In this document: positions 33,290 through 44,399 of the stretch, piece by piece
Position numbering within the stretch: position 1 is the first letter of the stretch
Layout: the number at the start of each line of letters is the position of its first letter
Assembly (NCBI RefSeq): GCF_900116195.1
Contig: NZ_FOZW01000011.1
Coordinates: 124,001-188,000 of the forward strand
Direction: 5' to 3'
DNA: 64,000 nucleotides
DNA from: Alloyangia pacifica
GTDB taxonomy: Bacteria > Pseudomonadota > Alphaproteobacteria > Rhodobacterales > Rhodobacteraceae
Made by a program: the position numbers and the translations under genes
Notes under the pieces: model-generated
Databases searched by the model: none
Told to the model about the DNA's origin: nothing
Seen by the model: the letters and a program-made list of their open reading frames with translations, nothing else

Positions 33290-33748
33290 ATGAAGGACAG
33301 TCAGACCATGACCGCCCAGGATCTCGCCGAGGCCTGCGCCAAGGAAATGTGGAACGCCGACAGCGCCTCGCAGCGGCTCGGCATGAAGCTGACCCACATC
33401 GCGCCCGGCCATGCGACGCTCGAGATGGAGCTGAGCGATCAGATGACCAACGGCCACGGCAATGCCCATGGCGGCTATCTCTTCACGCTCGCCGACAGCG
33501 CCTTCGCCTTTGCCTGCAACACCTACAACGAGATGACCGTCGCGCAGCATTGCTCGGTCACCTACATCACCCCGGGCGCGCTCGGGGATCGGCTGACGGC
33601 CACCGCGCGCGAGGTGTCGCGCAAGGGCCGCTCCGGCATCTATGACGTGACGATCACCCGGGAGGACGGGACCGTCATCGCAGAATTCCGCGGCCATTCG
33701 CGGACGCTCAACCGGCCACTGCTGCCCGAAACGCGGGCGGAGGGCTGA
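33290..33748 (+). CDS. paaI: Hydroxyphenylacetyl-CoA thioesterase PaaI
   Basis: A 152-residue hotdog-fold thioesterase of normal PaaI length. The active-site stretch GNAHGGYLFTLADSAFAFAC carries the conserved HGG and the catalytic Asp region, and the C-terminal GRSGIYDVTITREDG is typical. PaaI frees CoA from dead-end hydroxyphenylacetyl-CoA intermediates, rescuing the CoA pool when the epoxidase product rearranges. It lies 3 nt after paaG and 21 nt before paaK. Confidence 0.92.
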   Translation: MKDSQTMTAQDLAEACAKEMWNADSASQRLGMKLTHIAPGHATLEMELSDQMTNGHGNAHGGYLFTLADSAFAFACNTYNEMTVAQHCSVTYITPGALGDRLTATAREVSRKGRSGIYDVTITREDGTVIAEFRGHSRTLNRPLLPETRAEG

Positions 33749-33769
33749 CCTTTGAAGGGAGGAGAGACC

Positions 33770-35077
<1,308 letters not shown>

Positions 35078-35103
35078 CCTCCGGGCAGACTAGAAAATAC
35101 CCC

Positions 35104-35147
35104 GTCCGGCGGCTAAGGACTGGCGCGCCGCCATTCCCCCGCCGGAC
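35104..35147. repeat. Inverted repeat between paaK and tetR
   Basis: GTCCGGCGG (35104-35112) and CCGCCGGAC (35139-35147) are perfect 9-base inverted arms around a 26-nt loop, 20 bp before the tetR start. It may end the paaGIK transcript, or serve as a control element for tetR. The left arm shares GTCCGG with the paa operator core but not the full palindrome. Confidence 0.45.
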
Positions 35148-35167
35148 CAAGAGGAGCATTCGCGCAT

Positions 35168-35767
35168 ATGGCAAGAACGCGCGCCAGCGACTTCGAGGAA
35201 AAGCAGCACCAGCTGCTTCTGACCGCCGCCAACGTCTTCGCGACGCAGGGCATGGAAAAGGCGTCGATGTCCCAGATCGCCTCCGAGGCCGGGGTCTCCA
35301 AGTCGCTGCTCTACCACTATTACCCATCGAAGGACGCGCTGATATTCGCGATCATCGAGGGACATCTCGACGAACTCGACGCGGCGCTGGAAGAGGCGGA
35401 CGACCCCGCCCTGCCCCCGCGCGAGCGTCTCGAGAAGCTGGTGATGACCGTGCTCGACGCCTACAAGGGCGCCGACGACCAGCACAAGGTCCAGCTCAAC
35501 GCCGGCCCTGCGCTGTCGGACGAGCAGAAAGCCGGCATCACCAAGATCGAGCGCCGCATCGTCAAGCACTTCTCGAACGTTCTGAACGAGATACACCCGC
35601 AGCTCGACACGCCCGAGCGGCCCCTTCTGATGCCGGTCACCATGTCGCTCTTCGGCATGATGAACTGGGTCTACATGTGGTTCCGCGACGGCGGCAAGAT
35701 CAGCCGCGAGGACTATGCCCGCGTGGCGACGACCCTGATCCTAGAGGGGGTCAAGGCCGTCCGCTGA
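35168..35767 (+). CDS. TetR-family regulator of the paa island (PaaR-type)
   Basis: A 199-residue TetR regulator: N-terminal HTH at about residues 8-58 ([20 protein letters not shown], then [17 protein letters not shown]) and an effector-binding C-terminal domain. It sits after paaK and ends by overlapping the convergent paaY by 17 nt. TetR proteins in paa clusters (PaaR) are repressors released by phenylacetyl-CoA. The two GACCG-NN-CGGTC palindromes at the paaN/paaG and paaJ promoters are the natural targets. This pairing is inferred from position and motif sharing. Confidence 0.88.
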   Translation: MARTRASDFEEKQHQLLLTAANVFATQGMEKASMSQIASEAGVSKSLLYHYYPSKDALIFAIIEGHLDELDAALEEADDPALPPRERLEKLVMTVLDAYKGADDQHKVQLNAGPALSDEQKAGITKIERRIVKHFSNVLNEIHPQLDTPERPLLMPVTMSLFGMMNWVYMWFRDGGKISREDYARVATTLILEGVKAVR

Positions 35768-36368
35768 GCGCCGCGCGTTCGACCACAAGCGGGTCGTACT
35801 CGGGCGCCGTCACGCGGCGGCGCCCCTTCTCCACCTCGGTCAGAGGCTGCGCCGGGGCAAGCTTGGTCTTGGCGTCCACCGCAAGCTGCCGGTAGACATC
35901 CGTGCCGCGCGACTTCCAGTCGATCTCCTGTTCGGTCAGCTCGCGCAGCACCTTGGCGGGCGAGCCAACGGCCATCACATTGGCTGGGATCTCCGTCCCC
36001 GCCCGCACGAAGGCCATGGCGCCGAGGATGCTGTTCTCGCCGATCAGCGCCTCATCCATCACCACCGCGTTCATCCCCACCAGCGCGTTGCGCCCGATGT
36101 GACAGCCGTGCAGCACCGCGCCGTGTCCGACGTGGCCGCGCTCCTCGACCACGACATCCTTGCCGGGAAAGGCATGGGCGACGCAGGTCTCCTGCACGTT
36201 GGACCCCGGGTGCAGCGTGATCCGCCCGAAATCACCGCGCAGCACCGCGCCGGGGCCGACATAGCAGCCGGCCCCCACGATCACGTCGCCGATCAGAACC
36301 GCCTCGGGATGGACGAAGGCCGAGGGGGCCACCACCGGCACCACCCCGTCCCAGGACCAGATCGCCAT
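35751..36368 (-). CDS. paaY: Phenylacetic acid degradation protein PaaY (gamma-carbonic anhydrase fold)
   Basis: A 205-residue left-handed beta-helix protein from ATG 36368, preceded by aggagggttgaac. Hexapeptide repeats run from about residues 10 to 145. Zinc-ligand histidines are seen in VAHAFPGKD and [12 protein letters not shown]. The C-terminal region after residue 150 is the PaaY-specific extension. PaaY is a thioesterase that removes toxic 2-hydroxycyclohepta-1,4,6-triene-formyl-CoA formed when oxepin-CoA ring opening fails. It ends the - operon, with its start just past the paaZ stop (2-nt gap). Confidence 0.9.
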   Translation of the reverse strand: MAIWSWDGVVPVVAPSAFVHPEAVLIGDVIVGAGCYVGPGAVLRGDFGRITLHPGSNVQETCVAHAFPGKDVVVEERGHVGHGAVLHGCHIGRNALVGMNAVVMDEALIGENSILGAMAFVRAGTEIPANVMAVGSPAKVLRELTEQEIDWKSRGTDVYRQLAVDAKTKLAPAQPLTEVEKGRRRVTAPEYDPLVVERAALSGRP

Positions 36369-36370
36369 GT

Positions 36371-38440
36371 TCAACCCTCCTGCGGCAGCGGCCAGCTCTT
36401 GGCCACCATGGTCAGCACGTCATATTCGGCCACCACCTCGTCGTTCTGGTTGGTGACGCGGCAATCCCAGCGCACCTCGCCGTAGATCGTGCCCTCGCGC
36501 GGGTTGATCTGCTTGCAGGTCAGCTGCACCTGCAGGCTGTCGCCGAAGTAGACCGGCGTCAGGAAGCGCAGGTTGTCGACGCCGTAGTTGGCCAGCACCG
36601 GGCCGGGATCGGGCTGCACGAAGAGACCCGCCGCGAAGGAGGCGATGAGGTAGCCATGCGCCACGCGGTCGTCGAAAAACGGGTTCGCCTTGGCCGCGTC
36701 GCTGTCCATGTGGGCATAGAAGGTGTCGCCGGTGAAGTTGGCGAAGTGCTCCACGTCCTCCTCGGTGATCACCCGGCGCTCGGTGACCAGCTGGTCGCCG
36801 ATGCTCAGCTCGGCCAGCGACTTGCGGAACGGGTGGGTGCCCTGCTCGGCAGGTGCGCCCGCGACCCATTCGCCGGTGACCGCCGAGAGCAGCCTCGGTG
36901 TGCCCTGCACGGCGGTGCGCATCATGAAATGCTTCACCCCGCGCATGCCGCCCATCTCCTCGCCACCGCCGGCGCGGCCCGGCCCGCCATGCACCAGCGG
37001 CGCCAGCGGCGCGCCGTGGCCGGTCGAGCTCTTGGCGCTGTCGCGGTTGCCCAGCATCACCCGCCCGTGGAAGGGCGCGACGCCGATCACCAGTTCCGCC
37101 GCCACGTCGGGATCATTGGTGAAGACCGACGAGACCAGCGAGCCCTTGCCCATCATCGCCATCTCGATCGCCTGATCCAGCCCCTCGTAGGCCATCACCG
37201 TCGCCACCGGGCCGAAGGCTTCGATGTCATGCGGGGCGGAGGCGTTCATCGGGTCGGCACAGCGCAGCAGAACCGGGTTCAGGAAAGCGCCCTTCTCGGC
37301 GTCGCCCGAGACCAGCGCGACCTTGGCCGGATCGCCGAAGACGATCTCCGCCTCGCGGGCGATCTCGGCGATCTTCTCGCGCACGCCATCACGGTCACCC
37401 AGAGAGGCCAGCGCGCTCATGCGGGCGTTGGCATCGTCCGGCAGACCCAGCGGCGTCTTGCCGAGCCGCTCGGACAGCGCCTCGATCACCGCCTGCTCAT
37501 GCGCCTTGGGAACGAGAACGCGGCGGATCGCGGTGCATTTCTGCCCCGCTTTGGCGGTCATCTCTCGATGCACTTCCTTGATGAAGAGATCGAATTCCGG
37601 CGTGCCGGGGGCCGCGTCCGGGCCGAGGATCGCGGCATTGAGGCTGTCCGCCTCCATGGTGAAACGCACCGAGTTTTCAACGATCGCCGGATGCGATTTC
37701 AGCTTGCGCCCGGTCGTGGCCGAGCCGGTGAAGGTGACGATGTCCTGCCCGGTCACGTGGTCCAGAAGATCGCCGACGCCGCCACAAATGATCTGCAGCG
37801 CGCCGTCGGGCAGGATGCCCATCTCGAGGATGCGCCGCACCACCAGCTCGCTCAGGTAGGCGGTGGCCGAGGCGGGTTTGACGAGGCACGGCATGCCGGC
37901 GATCAGCGCAGGGGCGATCTTTTCCAGCATCCCCCAGACCGGGAAGTTGAAAGCGTTGATGTGGATCGCCACGCCCTGCATCGGCACGAGGATGTGCTGA
38001 CCGACGAAGCTGCCGTCGCGCGACAGCCCCTCGACCGCGCCCTCGGGGATGACCTTGGCGTTCGGCAGCTCGCGCCGCGCCTTCGAGGCGAAGGTGAGCA
38101 TGGTCCCGATGCCGCCGTCGATATCCGGCCAGGCGTCACGGGCGGTGGCGCCGGTGGCGAGGCTCTCGGCGTGGAACTCGTCCTTCATCTCCATGAGCTT
38201 GAGGCCGATCTCTTTGAGCATCAGCGCCCGCTCGTGGATGGTGTACTGGCGCAGCGCCTTGCCGCCGACCTCGCGGCCCCAGTCCAGTGCTCCGGCGAAA
38301 TCGAGCCCGTCGGAACCGATATAGGCGTGCACCTCCCCGGTCGCGGCATTGGCAAGCGGTTTGCCCTCGCCCTGCCCGGCGCGCCATGCGCCCTGCACGT
38401 AGCTCTCGAGGCGGCGCGCGGTGCGTCCCGTGTCCAGCAT
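36371..38440 (-). CDS. paaZ: Oxepin-CoA hydrolase / semialdehyde dehydrogenase PaaZ
   Basis: A 689-residue fusion from ATG 38440, matching PaaZ length. The aldehyde-dehydrogenase domain (about 1-515) has catalytic Glu in [12 protein letters not shown] and Cys in [13 protein letters not shown]. The C-terminal MaoC-type hydratase (about 540-689) has [12 protein letters not shown] and the hot-dog helix [14 protein letters not shown]. The hydratase opens oxepin-CoA and the dehydrogenase oxidises the resulting aldehyde to 3-oxo-5,6-dehydrosuberyl-CoA. It lies 17 nt after the PaaA-like gene and 2 nt before paaY. Confidence 0.95.
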   Translation of the reverse strand: MLDTGRTARRLESYVQGAWRAGQGEGKPLANAATGEVHAYIGSDGLDFAGALDWGREVGGKALRQYTIHERALMLKEIGLKLMEMKDEFHAESLATGATARDAWPDIDGGIGTMLTFASKARRELPNAKVIPEGAVEGLSRDGSFVGQHILVPMQGVAIHINAFNFPVWGMLEKIAPALIAGMPCLVKPASATAYLSELVVRRILEMGILPDGALQIICGGVGDLLDHVTGQDIVTFTGSATTGRKLKSHPAIVENSVRFTMEADSLNAAILGPDAAPGTPEFDLFIKEVHREMTAKAGQKCTAIRRVLVPKAHEQAVIEALSERLGKTPLGLPDDANARMSALASLGDRDGVREKIAEIAREAEIVFGDPAKVALVSGDAEKGAFLNPVLLRCADPMNASAPHDIEAFGPVATVMAYEGLDQAIEMAMMGKGSLVSSVFTNDPDVAAELVIGVAPFHGRVMLGNRDSAKSSTGHGAPLAPLVHGGPGRAGGGEEMGGMRGVKHFMMRTAVQGTPRLLSAVTGEWVAGAPAEQGTHPFRKSLAELSIGDQLVTERRVITEEDVEHFANFTGDTFYAHMDSDAAKANPFFDDRVAHGYLIASFAAGLFVQPDPGPVLANYGVDNLRFLTPVYFGDSLQVQLTCKQINPREGTIYGEVRWDCRVTNQNDEVVAEYDVLTMVAKSWPLPQEG

Positions 38441-38457
38441 TTGCTCGTCCTTCCTGT

Positions 38458-39210
38458 TCAGTTCAGGCCAAGGCCGGAAAGCGTGCTTTCCGCCTCGGCG
38501 CGCCACGCAGCGCGCAGCGTCTCGTTGTCCGTGTGGCGCAGGCCCATGGCCTTGAGCTTCTCGAAGCGCTCGGACACGGCCGGGCCGAAGGTCTCGGCCA
38601 CGCGCGGCATCCAGTAGGCGACCGAGGCCCGCGCCTCGTCCGTCGCCCCGATCCGCTCGAGCCCCTCGATCCCCAGCTCCATGTGCCGCTTCTCGCGCGG
38701 GAGAATGTCCCGCAGAACCTCGGCCAGCGGTTGGTACGAACAGCGCGCCAGCTCGCCCACGGCGTGCTGCGTCGCGAGCCCCATGAGCACGTTCATCACC
38801 ACCGCGTCGGTCCAGCCCGTCAGCGGGTAGTGGAAGACCGAGAGCCGCATGTCGCCGCCGTAGCGCTTTGCCTCGAGCGTGCTGTCGCGGCTCTCTCGCG
38901 CGGCCCAGTCGTGCGCCCGCTCGTAGAGCGCCTTGTCGGTGCCGAAGCCCTCCATCAGATCGAGCACGCGCTCGGCATGGTCGGCCTTTTCCAGCGTGAT
39001 CCGGCTGGCGGCGATGCGCGCCTTGATCCCCGGCGCCCAGTTGATCGCCTCGGCAAAGCCGGCCGAACCCGCCAGCTCGCTGTCGACAAAGGAGGACATC
39101 AGCCGCAACAGCTCGCCGCGGTAGCGCGGCGGCACGTTCTCGGGCGAGGTCAGCTTGCCGCCCTGCGCGAGATAGTCGGCGATGGGCATGGTGTCGGTGT
39201 CATTCGTCAT
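38458..39210 (-). CDS. Extra PaaA/PaaC-like ferritin-fold protein in the paa operon
   Basis: A 250-residue all-helical protein resembling phenylacetyl-CoA epoxidase A/C subunits, distinct from PaaA (332 aa) and PaaC (284 aa) encoded in the same operon. The start at ATG 39210 overlaps the paaE stop by 11 nt. Only one clear di-iron-type ExxH motif is seen (PREKRHMELG, E173-H176); the other ligand region, LEKADHAERV (E74, H78), has altered spacing compared with DEAGH of PaaA, so catalysis is doubtful. It may be an accessory or assembly partner of the epoxidase, or a separate oxygenase component. I recognise the family relationship but not a specific name. Confidence 0.75.
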   Translation of the reverse strand: MTNDTDTMPIADYLAQGGKLTSPENVPPRYRGELLRLMSSFVDSELAGSAGFAEAINWAPGIKARIAASRITLEKADHAERVLDLMEGFGTDKALYERAHDWAARESRDSTLEAKRYGGDMRLSVFHYPLTGWTDAVVMNVLMGLATQHAVGELARCSYQPLAEVLRDILPREKRHMELGIEGLERIGATDEARASVAYWMPRVAETFGPAVSERFEKLKAMGLRHTDNETLRAAWRAEAESTLSGLGLN

Positions 39211-40276
39211 AGCTGAGCACCACCTTGTCGGAGAGCGGAATGCACTGGCACGACAGCACGTAGCCGGCGCGAACCTCGTAGTCCTCGAGCGCGTGGTTGA
39301 TCTCCATCTCGACCTCGCCTTCGAGCACCTTGGCGCGGCACGTCGAGCAGACGCCCGCCTTGCACGAATAGGGCGCGTCCATGTTGTTCTCGATGGCGGC
39401 ATCGAGCACGGCGGTTCCGTCCTTCGGCATCTGGAAGGTCCGCGTCGCGCCGTCGAGCGTGACCGAAACCTCGCAGGTGTTGCCCGCGGCAGCGGCCTGC
39501 TGCGAGACCGCCCGCTTCTTGGCGCGGCCCGGCTGCGACGAGGCGAAGAGTTCGAACTTGATCTGCGCATCGGTCAGCCCGGCCTGGCGCAGGCTTTCCG
39601 CGATGGTCAGCATCATCGGCTCGGGGCCGCAGATGAAGGCGGTGTCGACACTCTCGGCATCGATCCAGAGGCGGAACAGCATGTCCATCTTCTCGGCGTC
39701 GATGCGCCCGGTGAAGAGGTCGATCTCCTGTCCCTCGCTTTCGAGGATGTGGATCACCGAGAAACGGCCGAGATAGGTGTTCTTAAGATCCTCCAGTTCC
39801 TCGCGGAACATGATCGAGCCGACCTGGCGGTTGGCGTAGACCAGCGTGAAGGTGGCATTCGGCTCGCGCGACAGCACGGTCTTGATGATCGACAGCACCG
39901 GCGTGATGCCGGAGCCGCCGGCGAAGCCGAGGTAGCTCTTGGCGCTCGACGGGTCGAGCACGCTGAAGAACCGCCCCTGCGGCACCATAGCGTCAAGCGT
40001 GTCGCCGGGTTTCAGATCCTCATTGGCCCAAGTCGAGAAGGCGCCGCCATCAACACGCTTGATGCCGACCTTGAGGCAACCCTCGTCGAGCCCGGCGCAG
40101 ATCGAGTAGGAGCGGCGCAGCTCCTCACCGTCGAAATCGCGGCGGAAGGTCAGGTACTGGCCCTGAGTGAAACCGAAATTCTCCGCGTCCTCGTCGCGCG
40201 GCTTGAGCGTGACCACCACGGCGTCGCGGGTCTCGCGGCGGACGTCGGTCACTTCGAGGGGATGGAAACGGGGCAT
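39200..40276 (-). CDS. paaE: Phenylacetyl-CoA epoxidase reductase subunit PaaE
   Basis: A 358-residue ferredoxin-NADP reductase-like protein. The FAD domain (1-100) has LRRSYSICAG, the NAD(P) domain (about 110-235) has YLGFAGGSGITPVLSIIKTV, and a plant-type [2Fe-2S] domain (about 265-358) has CKAGVCSTCRAKVLEGEV. It passes electrons from NADPH to the PaaA di-iron centre. It lies 66 nt after paaD and overlaps the PaaA-like gene. Confidence 0.95.
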   Translation of the reverse strand: MPRFHPLEVTDVRRETRDAVVVTLKPRDEDAENFGFTQGQYLTFRRDFDGEELRRSYSICAGLDEGCLKVGIKRVDGGAFSTWANEDLKPGDTLDAMVPQGRFFSVLDPSSAKSYLGFAGGSGITPVLSIIKTVLSREPNATFTLVYANRQVGSIMFREELEDLKNTYLGRFSVIHILESEGQEIDLFTGRIDAEKMDMLFRLWIDAESVDTAFICGPEPMMLTIAESLRQAGLTDAQIKFELFASSQPGRAKKRAVSQQAAAAGNTCEVSVTLDGATRTFQMPKDGTAVLDAAIENNMDAPYSCKAGVCSTCRAKVLEGEVEMEINHALEDYEVRAGYVLSCQCIPLSDKVVLSYDE

Positions 40277-40342
40277 GTCAGACCTCCTCCTGTCTGGACA
40301 GGGACGTAGCTAGGGGATGCCCCGCCGGGGCACCGGAATGGC

Positions 40343-40864
40343 TCAGTGGCACTTGAAGTAGTCGAAAGGCTCGAGGCAGTCGCGGCAGCGGTAGCTGGCC
40401 TTGCAGGGGGTCGAGCCATACTGGCTGACCCGCTCGGTGTGGGAAGAGCCGCAGCGCGGGCAGGCAATCACCAGGTTCGACCGGCCCGAGAGCCGCGCCG
40501 CGCGGCCCGCCATCAGACCGTCTGATGCGGTGCCGTCCACCGGCGGGGCGATGCCGTAGGCGCGCAGCTTGTCACGCGCGGCCTCGGTCACCCAGTCGGT
40601 GGTCCAGGGCGGCGACAACCGGCGTTCCAGCCGCAGGTCGGTAATGCCCTTCTCGCGCAGCTGGGTCTCGATCATCAGGTCGATCACCGAGGTGGCGGGA
40701 CAGCCGGAATAGGTCGGCGTCACCGCCACCACCAGCGTCTCGCCTTCCCAGCGGACCTCGCGCACGATCCCGAGCTCGGTAACCGAGACCACGGGGATCT
40801 CGGGATCGGGCACCTCGCCCAGCCAGTCCCAGACCTGCTCGGTGGATGGCAGAACCGCGGTCAT
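40343..40864 (-). CDS. paaD: Phenylacetyl-CoA epoxidase assembly subunit PaaD
   Basis: A 173-residue PaaD: an N-terminal DUF59/MIP18-like domain (about 1-100) with DPEIPVVSVTELGIVREV and PTYSGCPATSVIDLM, and a C-terminal zinc-ribbon with CPRCGSSHTERVSQYGSTPC followed by CRDC and a final FDYFKCH. PaaD is thought to act in maturation of the PaaE iron-sulfur cluster. It begins 5 nt after the paaC stop. Confidence 0.93.
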   Translation of the reverse strand: MTAVLPSTEQVWDWLGEVPDPEIPVVSVTELGIVREVRWEGETLVVAVTPTYSGCPATSVIDLMIETQLREKGITDLRLERRLSPPWTTDWVTEAARDKLRAYGIAPPVDGTASDGLMAGRAARLSGRSNLVIACPRCGSSHTERVSQYGSTPCKASYRCRDCLEPFDYFKCH

Positions 40865-40869
40865 CGGCC

Positions 40870-41724
40870 TTACCAGCTTGCGCCCGGGTAGGCGCGCTGC
40901 AGGAACTGCATCTCGGCAAGGATGTAGCCCAAGTGCTCGGTGTGCCGCCCCTGCTTGCCGCCGGTCTGCGCGTCGAAACGCTGCTCGGGCTGGCTGAGCG
41001 TCGCCTCGTCCAGCACCTCGGCCACGGTGCGCTGCCAGAGCGGGAGTAGGTCCGCGAGCGCGGGCGCGATGCCGGCCTCGGCCACAGCGTCATCCACCGC
41101 GTCGGCGGCGAACATCTCTCCGGTGTAACCCCAGACCTTGTTCAGCGCCGCCTGCATCCGGGCGTGGCTTTCCTCGGTGCCATCGCCCAGCCGGACCACC
41201 AGATCCGACGACCGCTCGAGGTGGTAGGACACCTCCTTGAGCGCCTTGGCGGCGATCTCGGCCACGCGCGGGCTCGACGATTTGGTCAGCGCGGTCAGCA
41301 GTTCGTAATGGAAGGCATCGAACAGGAATTCGCGCATCAGCGTCACCGCCATGTCACCGTTCGGCAGCTCGACCAGCTTGAGGTTGCGGAACTTCATCGC
41401 GTCGCGCAGGAACGCGAGGTCATCGGCGCTACGCCCTGACCCTTCGACCTCGGCGGCAAGGCCGAGCCACATCTGGGTATGGCCGATCAGGTCGAGCGCG
41501 GTGTTGGCCAGCGCAATGTCCTCCTCCAGCACCGGGCCATGGCCGCACCATTCCGAAATGCGATGGCCGAGGATCAGCGAATTGTCCCCCATCCGGCACA
41601 GCCAGTCGAAGAAGGCGGGTTTCAGCGCCACGTCCGCGATATGCGGATCATGCGACTGCGCGGCTGCGGCGCGCTCGGCGAGCCGGGCGACATCCGGCGT
41701 TGCGGCATCGGGAAGCGAGGGCAT
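40870..41724 (-). CDS. paaC: Phenylacetyl-CoA epoxidase structural subunit PaaC
   Basis: A 284-residue ferritin-fold PaaC from ATG 41724, which overlaps the paaB stop (ATGA); the in-frame extension upstream lies within paaB and is rejected. DNSLILGHRISEWCGHGPVL and FHYELLTALTKSSS are typical, as is the C-terminal GGKQGRHTEHLGYILAEMQ. PaaC pairs with PaaA in the epoxidase core but is catalytically inactive. Confidence 0.94.
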   Translation of the reverse strand: MPSLPDAATPDVARLAERAAAAQSHDPHIADVALKPAFFDWLCRMGDNSLILGHRISEWCGHGPVLEEDIALANTALDLIGHTQMWLGLAAEVEGSGRSADDLAFLRDAMKFRNLKLVELPNGDMAVTLMREFLFDAFHYELLTALTKSSSPRVAEIAAKALKEVSYHLERSSDLVVRLGDGTEESHARMQAALNKVWGYTGEMFAADAVDDAVAEAGIAPALADLLPLWQRTVAEVLDEATLSQPEQRFDAQTGGKQGRHTEHLGYILAEMQFLQRAYPGASW

Positions 41725-42011
41725 CACATGTGCCCCACTTCGTCGGGGATGTCGAAGAAGGTCGGGTGCCGATAGACCTTGCTTTCCGCCGGATCGAAGA
41801 GCGGGCCCTTCTCGGAGGGCGCCGAGGCGGTGATCGCCGCCGAGGGCACCACCCAGATCGACACGCCTTCCTTGCGGCGGGTGTAGACGTCGCGGGCGTT
41901 CTTGATCGCCATCTCGGCATCCGGTGCGTGCAGGCTGCCGACGTGGCGGTGGTTCAGCCCGTGCTGGCCCCGGATGAAGATCTCCCAGAGCGGCCATTCT
42001 TTCTTGGTCAT
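41724..42011 (-). CDS. paaB: Phenylacetyl-CoA epoxidase subunit PaaB
   Basis: A 95-residue PaaB with the family sequence WPLWEIFIRGQHGLNHRHVG and GVSIWVVPSAAITASAP. PaaB bridges PaaAC heterodimers in the multicomponent epoxidase. It begins 21 nt after paaA, with an aggaggatg-type RBS region, and overlaps paaC. Confidence 0.94.
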   Translation of the reverse strand: MTKKEWPLWEIFIRGQHGLNHRHVGSLHAPDAEMAIKNARDVYTRRKEGVSIWVVPSAAITASAPSEKGPLFDPAESKVYRHPTFFDIPDEVGHM

Positions 42012-42032
42012 GTCACATCCTCCTCGATGCGC

Positions 42033-43031
42033 TTATTCGGCGGCGACGTTCGAAGCCGCGCGACGGGCGGCGGCCTTCTCGGCATAGGCGGTTAGCCCGT
42101 CACGGAACCACGCGCCCTTGTCCCAGGCCTCGCGCCGCGCGCCGAGTCGCTCTTCATTGCAGGGGCCGTTGCCCTTGATCACCTCAAAGAACTCGGCCCA
42201 GTCGGGCTCGGCGAAATCGTAGTGACCGCGCTCCTCGTTCCACTTGAGCGTCTCGTCGGGCACGGTGAGACCGAGGTACTCGGCCTGCGGCACCGTCTCG
42301 TCGACGAATTTCTGGCGCAGCTCGTCGTTGGTGTTCATCTTGATCTTCCACGCCATCGACTGCGCGGAGTGCACCGAGTCCTTGTCGGACGGGCCGAACA
42401 TCATCAGCGAGGGGTACCAGAAGCGGTTCAGCGCATCCTGCGCCATTTCCTTCTGCTCGGGCGTGCCCTGCGCCATCTTCATCATGATCGCGTAGCCCTG
42501 CCGCTGGTGGAAGCTCTCTTCCTTGCAGATGCGGATCATCGCACGGCTGTAGGGACCGTAGGAGGTGCGCTGCAGCGGCACCTGGTTCATGATCGCCGCG
42601 CCGTCGACCAGCCAGCCCACCGCACCCATGTCGGCCCAGGTCAGCGTCGGGTAGTTGAAGATCGAGCTGTACTTCATCGCGCCCGAGTGCAGTTTCTCGA
42701 ACAGCTCGTCGCGCGACACGCCCAGCGTCTCGGCGGCGGAATAGAGGTAGAGCCCATGCCCAGCCTCGTCCTGAACCTTGGCGAGCAGGATCGCCTTGCG
42801 CTCCAGCGTCGGCGCGCGGGTGATCCAGTTGCCCTCGGGCAGCTGGCCGACGATCTCCGAGTGCGCGTGCTGGCCGATCTGGCGGATCAGCGTCTTGCGG
42901 TAGCCCTCGGGCATCCATTCCTTGGGCTCGATCTTCTCGCCGCGGTCGACCCGCTCCTGAAAGGCGCGCTCCTCGGGGCTCATCTCCTCGAGCGACTTCA
43001 TGCCTTCCGATTTCACCATCTGTGCATACAT
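42033..43031 (-). CDS. paaA: Phenylacetyl-CoA epoxidase catalytic subunit PaaA
   Basis: A 332-residue di-iron oxygenase from ATG 43031, supported by a strong aaggaggcacgacc RBS. The two di-iron ExxH motifs are DEAGH (E89-H92) and EESFH (E172-H175). The C-terminal [19 protein letters not shown] is also typical. PaaA adds one oxygen atom across the 1,2-bond of the phenylacetyl-CoA ring. It is the second gene of the paaJABCDE operon, 23 nt after paaJ. Confidence 0.96.
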   Translation of the reverse strand: MYAQMVKSEGMKSLEEMSPEERAFQERVDRGEKIEPKEWMPEGYRKTLIRQIGQHAHSEIVGQLPEGNWITRAPTLERKAILLAKVQDEAGHGLYLYSAAETLGVSRDELFEKLHSGAMKYSSIFNYPTLTWADMGAVGWLVDGAAIMNQVPLQRTSYGPYSRAMIRICKEESFHQRQGYAIMMKMAQGTPEQKEMAQDALNRFWYPSLMMFGPSDKDSVHSAQSMAWKIKMNTNDELRQKFVDETVPQAEYLGLTVPDETLKWNEERGHYDFAEPDWAEFFEVIKGNGPCNEERLGARREAWDKGAWFRDGLTAYAEKAAARRAASNVAAE

Positions 43032-43054
43032 GGTCGTGCCTCCTTGCTGAGGGG

Positions 43055-44260
43055 TCAGATACGTTCGAGGATCATCGCGATCCCCTGCCCCACGCCCACG
43101 CACATGGTGCAGAGGGCGTAGCGGCCGCCGGTGCGGTGCAGCTGCCGGGTCGCGGTCAGGACGAGCCGCGCGCCGGACATGCCAAGCGGGTGGCCCATGG
43201 CGATGGCACCGCCATTGGCGTTTACATGGGCTGCGTCGTCGGGCAGGCCGAGCTCTCGCAGCACCGCGAGCCCCTGCGCCGCGAAGGCCTCGTTGAGCTC
43301 GATGACGTCCATCTGGTCCAGCGTCATCCCGGCACGGGCGAGGACCCGGCGGGTCGCCGGAACCGGACCGATGCCCATGACGCGGGGCGCGACGCCCGCC
43401 GCCGCCATGGCAACGACGCGCGCCTGCGGGCTGAGGCCGTTCTTCGCCGCCGCTGCTTCGGAGGCGACGATCACCCCCGCCGCGCCATCGTTGACGCCCG
43501 AGGCATTGCCCGCGGTGACGCTGAGATCGGGACCGTTGACGCCGCGCAGCCGCGCCAGGTTCTCGACCGTGGTGCCGGGACGCGGGTGCTCGTCGGTATC
43601 AACCACAAGCGGCTCGCCCTTGCGCTGCGGGATTGTCACCGGAACGATCTCCTCGGCGAAGACGCCGGCCTTGTGCGCGGCCTCCCAGCGGTCCTGCGAG
43701 CGCACGGCAAAAGCATCCTGATCGGCGCGGCTGACGCCGTAATCCTCGGCCACGTTGTCTGCGGTCTCGGGCATCGAATGGGTGCCGAACACCTTGTCGA
43801 GCTTGGGGTTCTTGAAGCGCCAGCCGATGGTGGTGTCATACATCTCGGCATTGCGCGAAAAGGCCGAGGTCGCCTTGGCCACCACGAAGGGCGCGCGGCT
43901 CATGCTCTCGACACCGCCGGCGAGCAACAGGTCGCCATCACCGGCACGGATGGTGCGCGCGGCCAGGCCAATGGCATCCATGCCCGAGCCGCAGAGGCGA
44001 TTGACCGTGGTGCCGGGCACCTCGATCGGAAGACCCGCCAGCAGGCCCGCCATGCGGGCCACGTTGCGGTTGTCTTCCCCTGCCTGGTTTGCGCAGCCGA
44101 GGATGATGTCATCCACGCTGGCCCAATCCACCGACGCATTGCGCGCCATCAGGGCAGAAAGCGGCACGGCAGCCAGATCATCGGCACGGACGCCGGAAAG
44201 TGCCCCGCCATATCGGCCGACGGGGGTGCGTACCGCGTCACAGATGAATGCCTCAGACAT
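43055..44260 (-). CDS. paaJ: 3-oxoadipyl-CoA thiolase PaaJ/PcaF
   Basis: A 401-residue thiolase. The nucleophile Cys90 lies in [11 protein letters not shown], the second active-site His in [19 protein letters not shown], and the second Cys in [13 protein letters not shown]. It cleaves 3-oxoadipyl-CoA, and in the paa route also 3-oxo-5,6-dehydrosuberyl-CoA, to acetyl-CoA and shorter acyl-CoAs. It is the first gene of the main - operon, about 40 bp from a PaaR-type operator. Confidence 0.93.
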   Translation of the reverse strand: MSEAFICDAVRTPVGRYGGALSGVRADDLAAVPLSALMARNASVDWASVDDIILGCANQAGEDNRNVARMAGLLAGLPIEVPGTTVNRLCGSGMDAIGLAARTIRAGDGDLLLAGGVESMSRAPFVVAKATSAFSRNAEMYDTTIGWRFKNPKLDKVFGTHSMPETADNVAEDYGVSRADQDAFAVRSQDRWEAAHKAGVFAEEIVPVTIPQRKGEPLVVDTDEHPRPGTTVENLARLRGVNGPDLSVTAGNASGVNDGAAGVIVASEAAAAKNGLSPQARVVAMAAAGVAPRVMGIGPVPATRRVLARAGMTLDQMDVIELNEAFAAQGLAVLRELGLPDDAAHVNANGGAIAMGHPLGMSGARLVLTATRQLHRTGGRYALCTMCVGVGQGIAMILERI

Positions 44261-44298
44261 CCGTATCTCCTCCCTCGAGAATCGATGTCGACCTTTAA

Positions 44299-44347
44299 TG
44301 ACCGACCGTTCGGTCAGTTATCTAGCACGGAATACAGCACGTGTTAA
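44299..44347 (-). promoter_or_regulatory. Promoter and PaaR-type operator of the paaJABCDE operon
   Basis: The palindrome GACCGTTCGGTC (44304-44315), flanked by ACC and AGTTA, matches the paaN/paaG site in its core and right flank. On the minus strand a candidate -35 TTAACA (44342-44347) and -10 TAGATA (44319-44324) are 17 bp apart, and the operator starts at the -10 element, an arrangement suited to repression. It separates paaX from paaJ, so paaJ can be transcribed without paaX. Confidence 0.65.
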
Positions 44348-44399
44348 TAGCCGTCTTGGCCACTGGCGTGATGTTTATGGGCGCCCTTCCCGCGAACCT

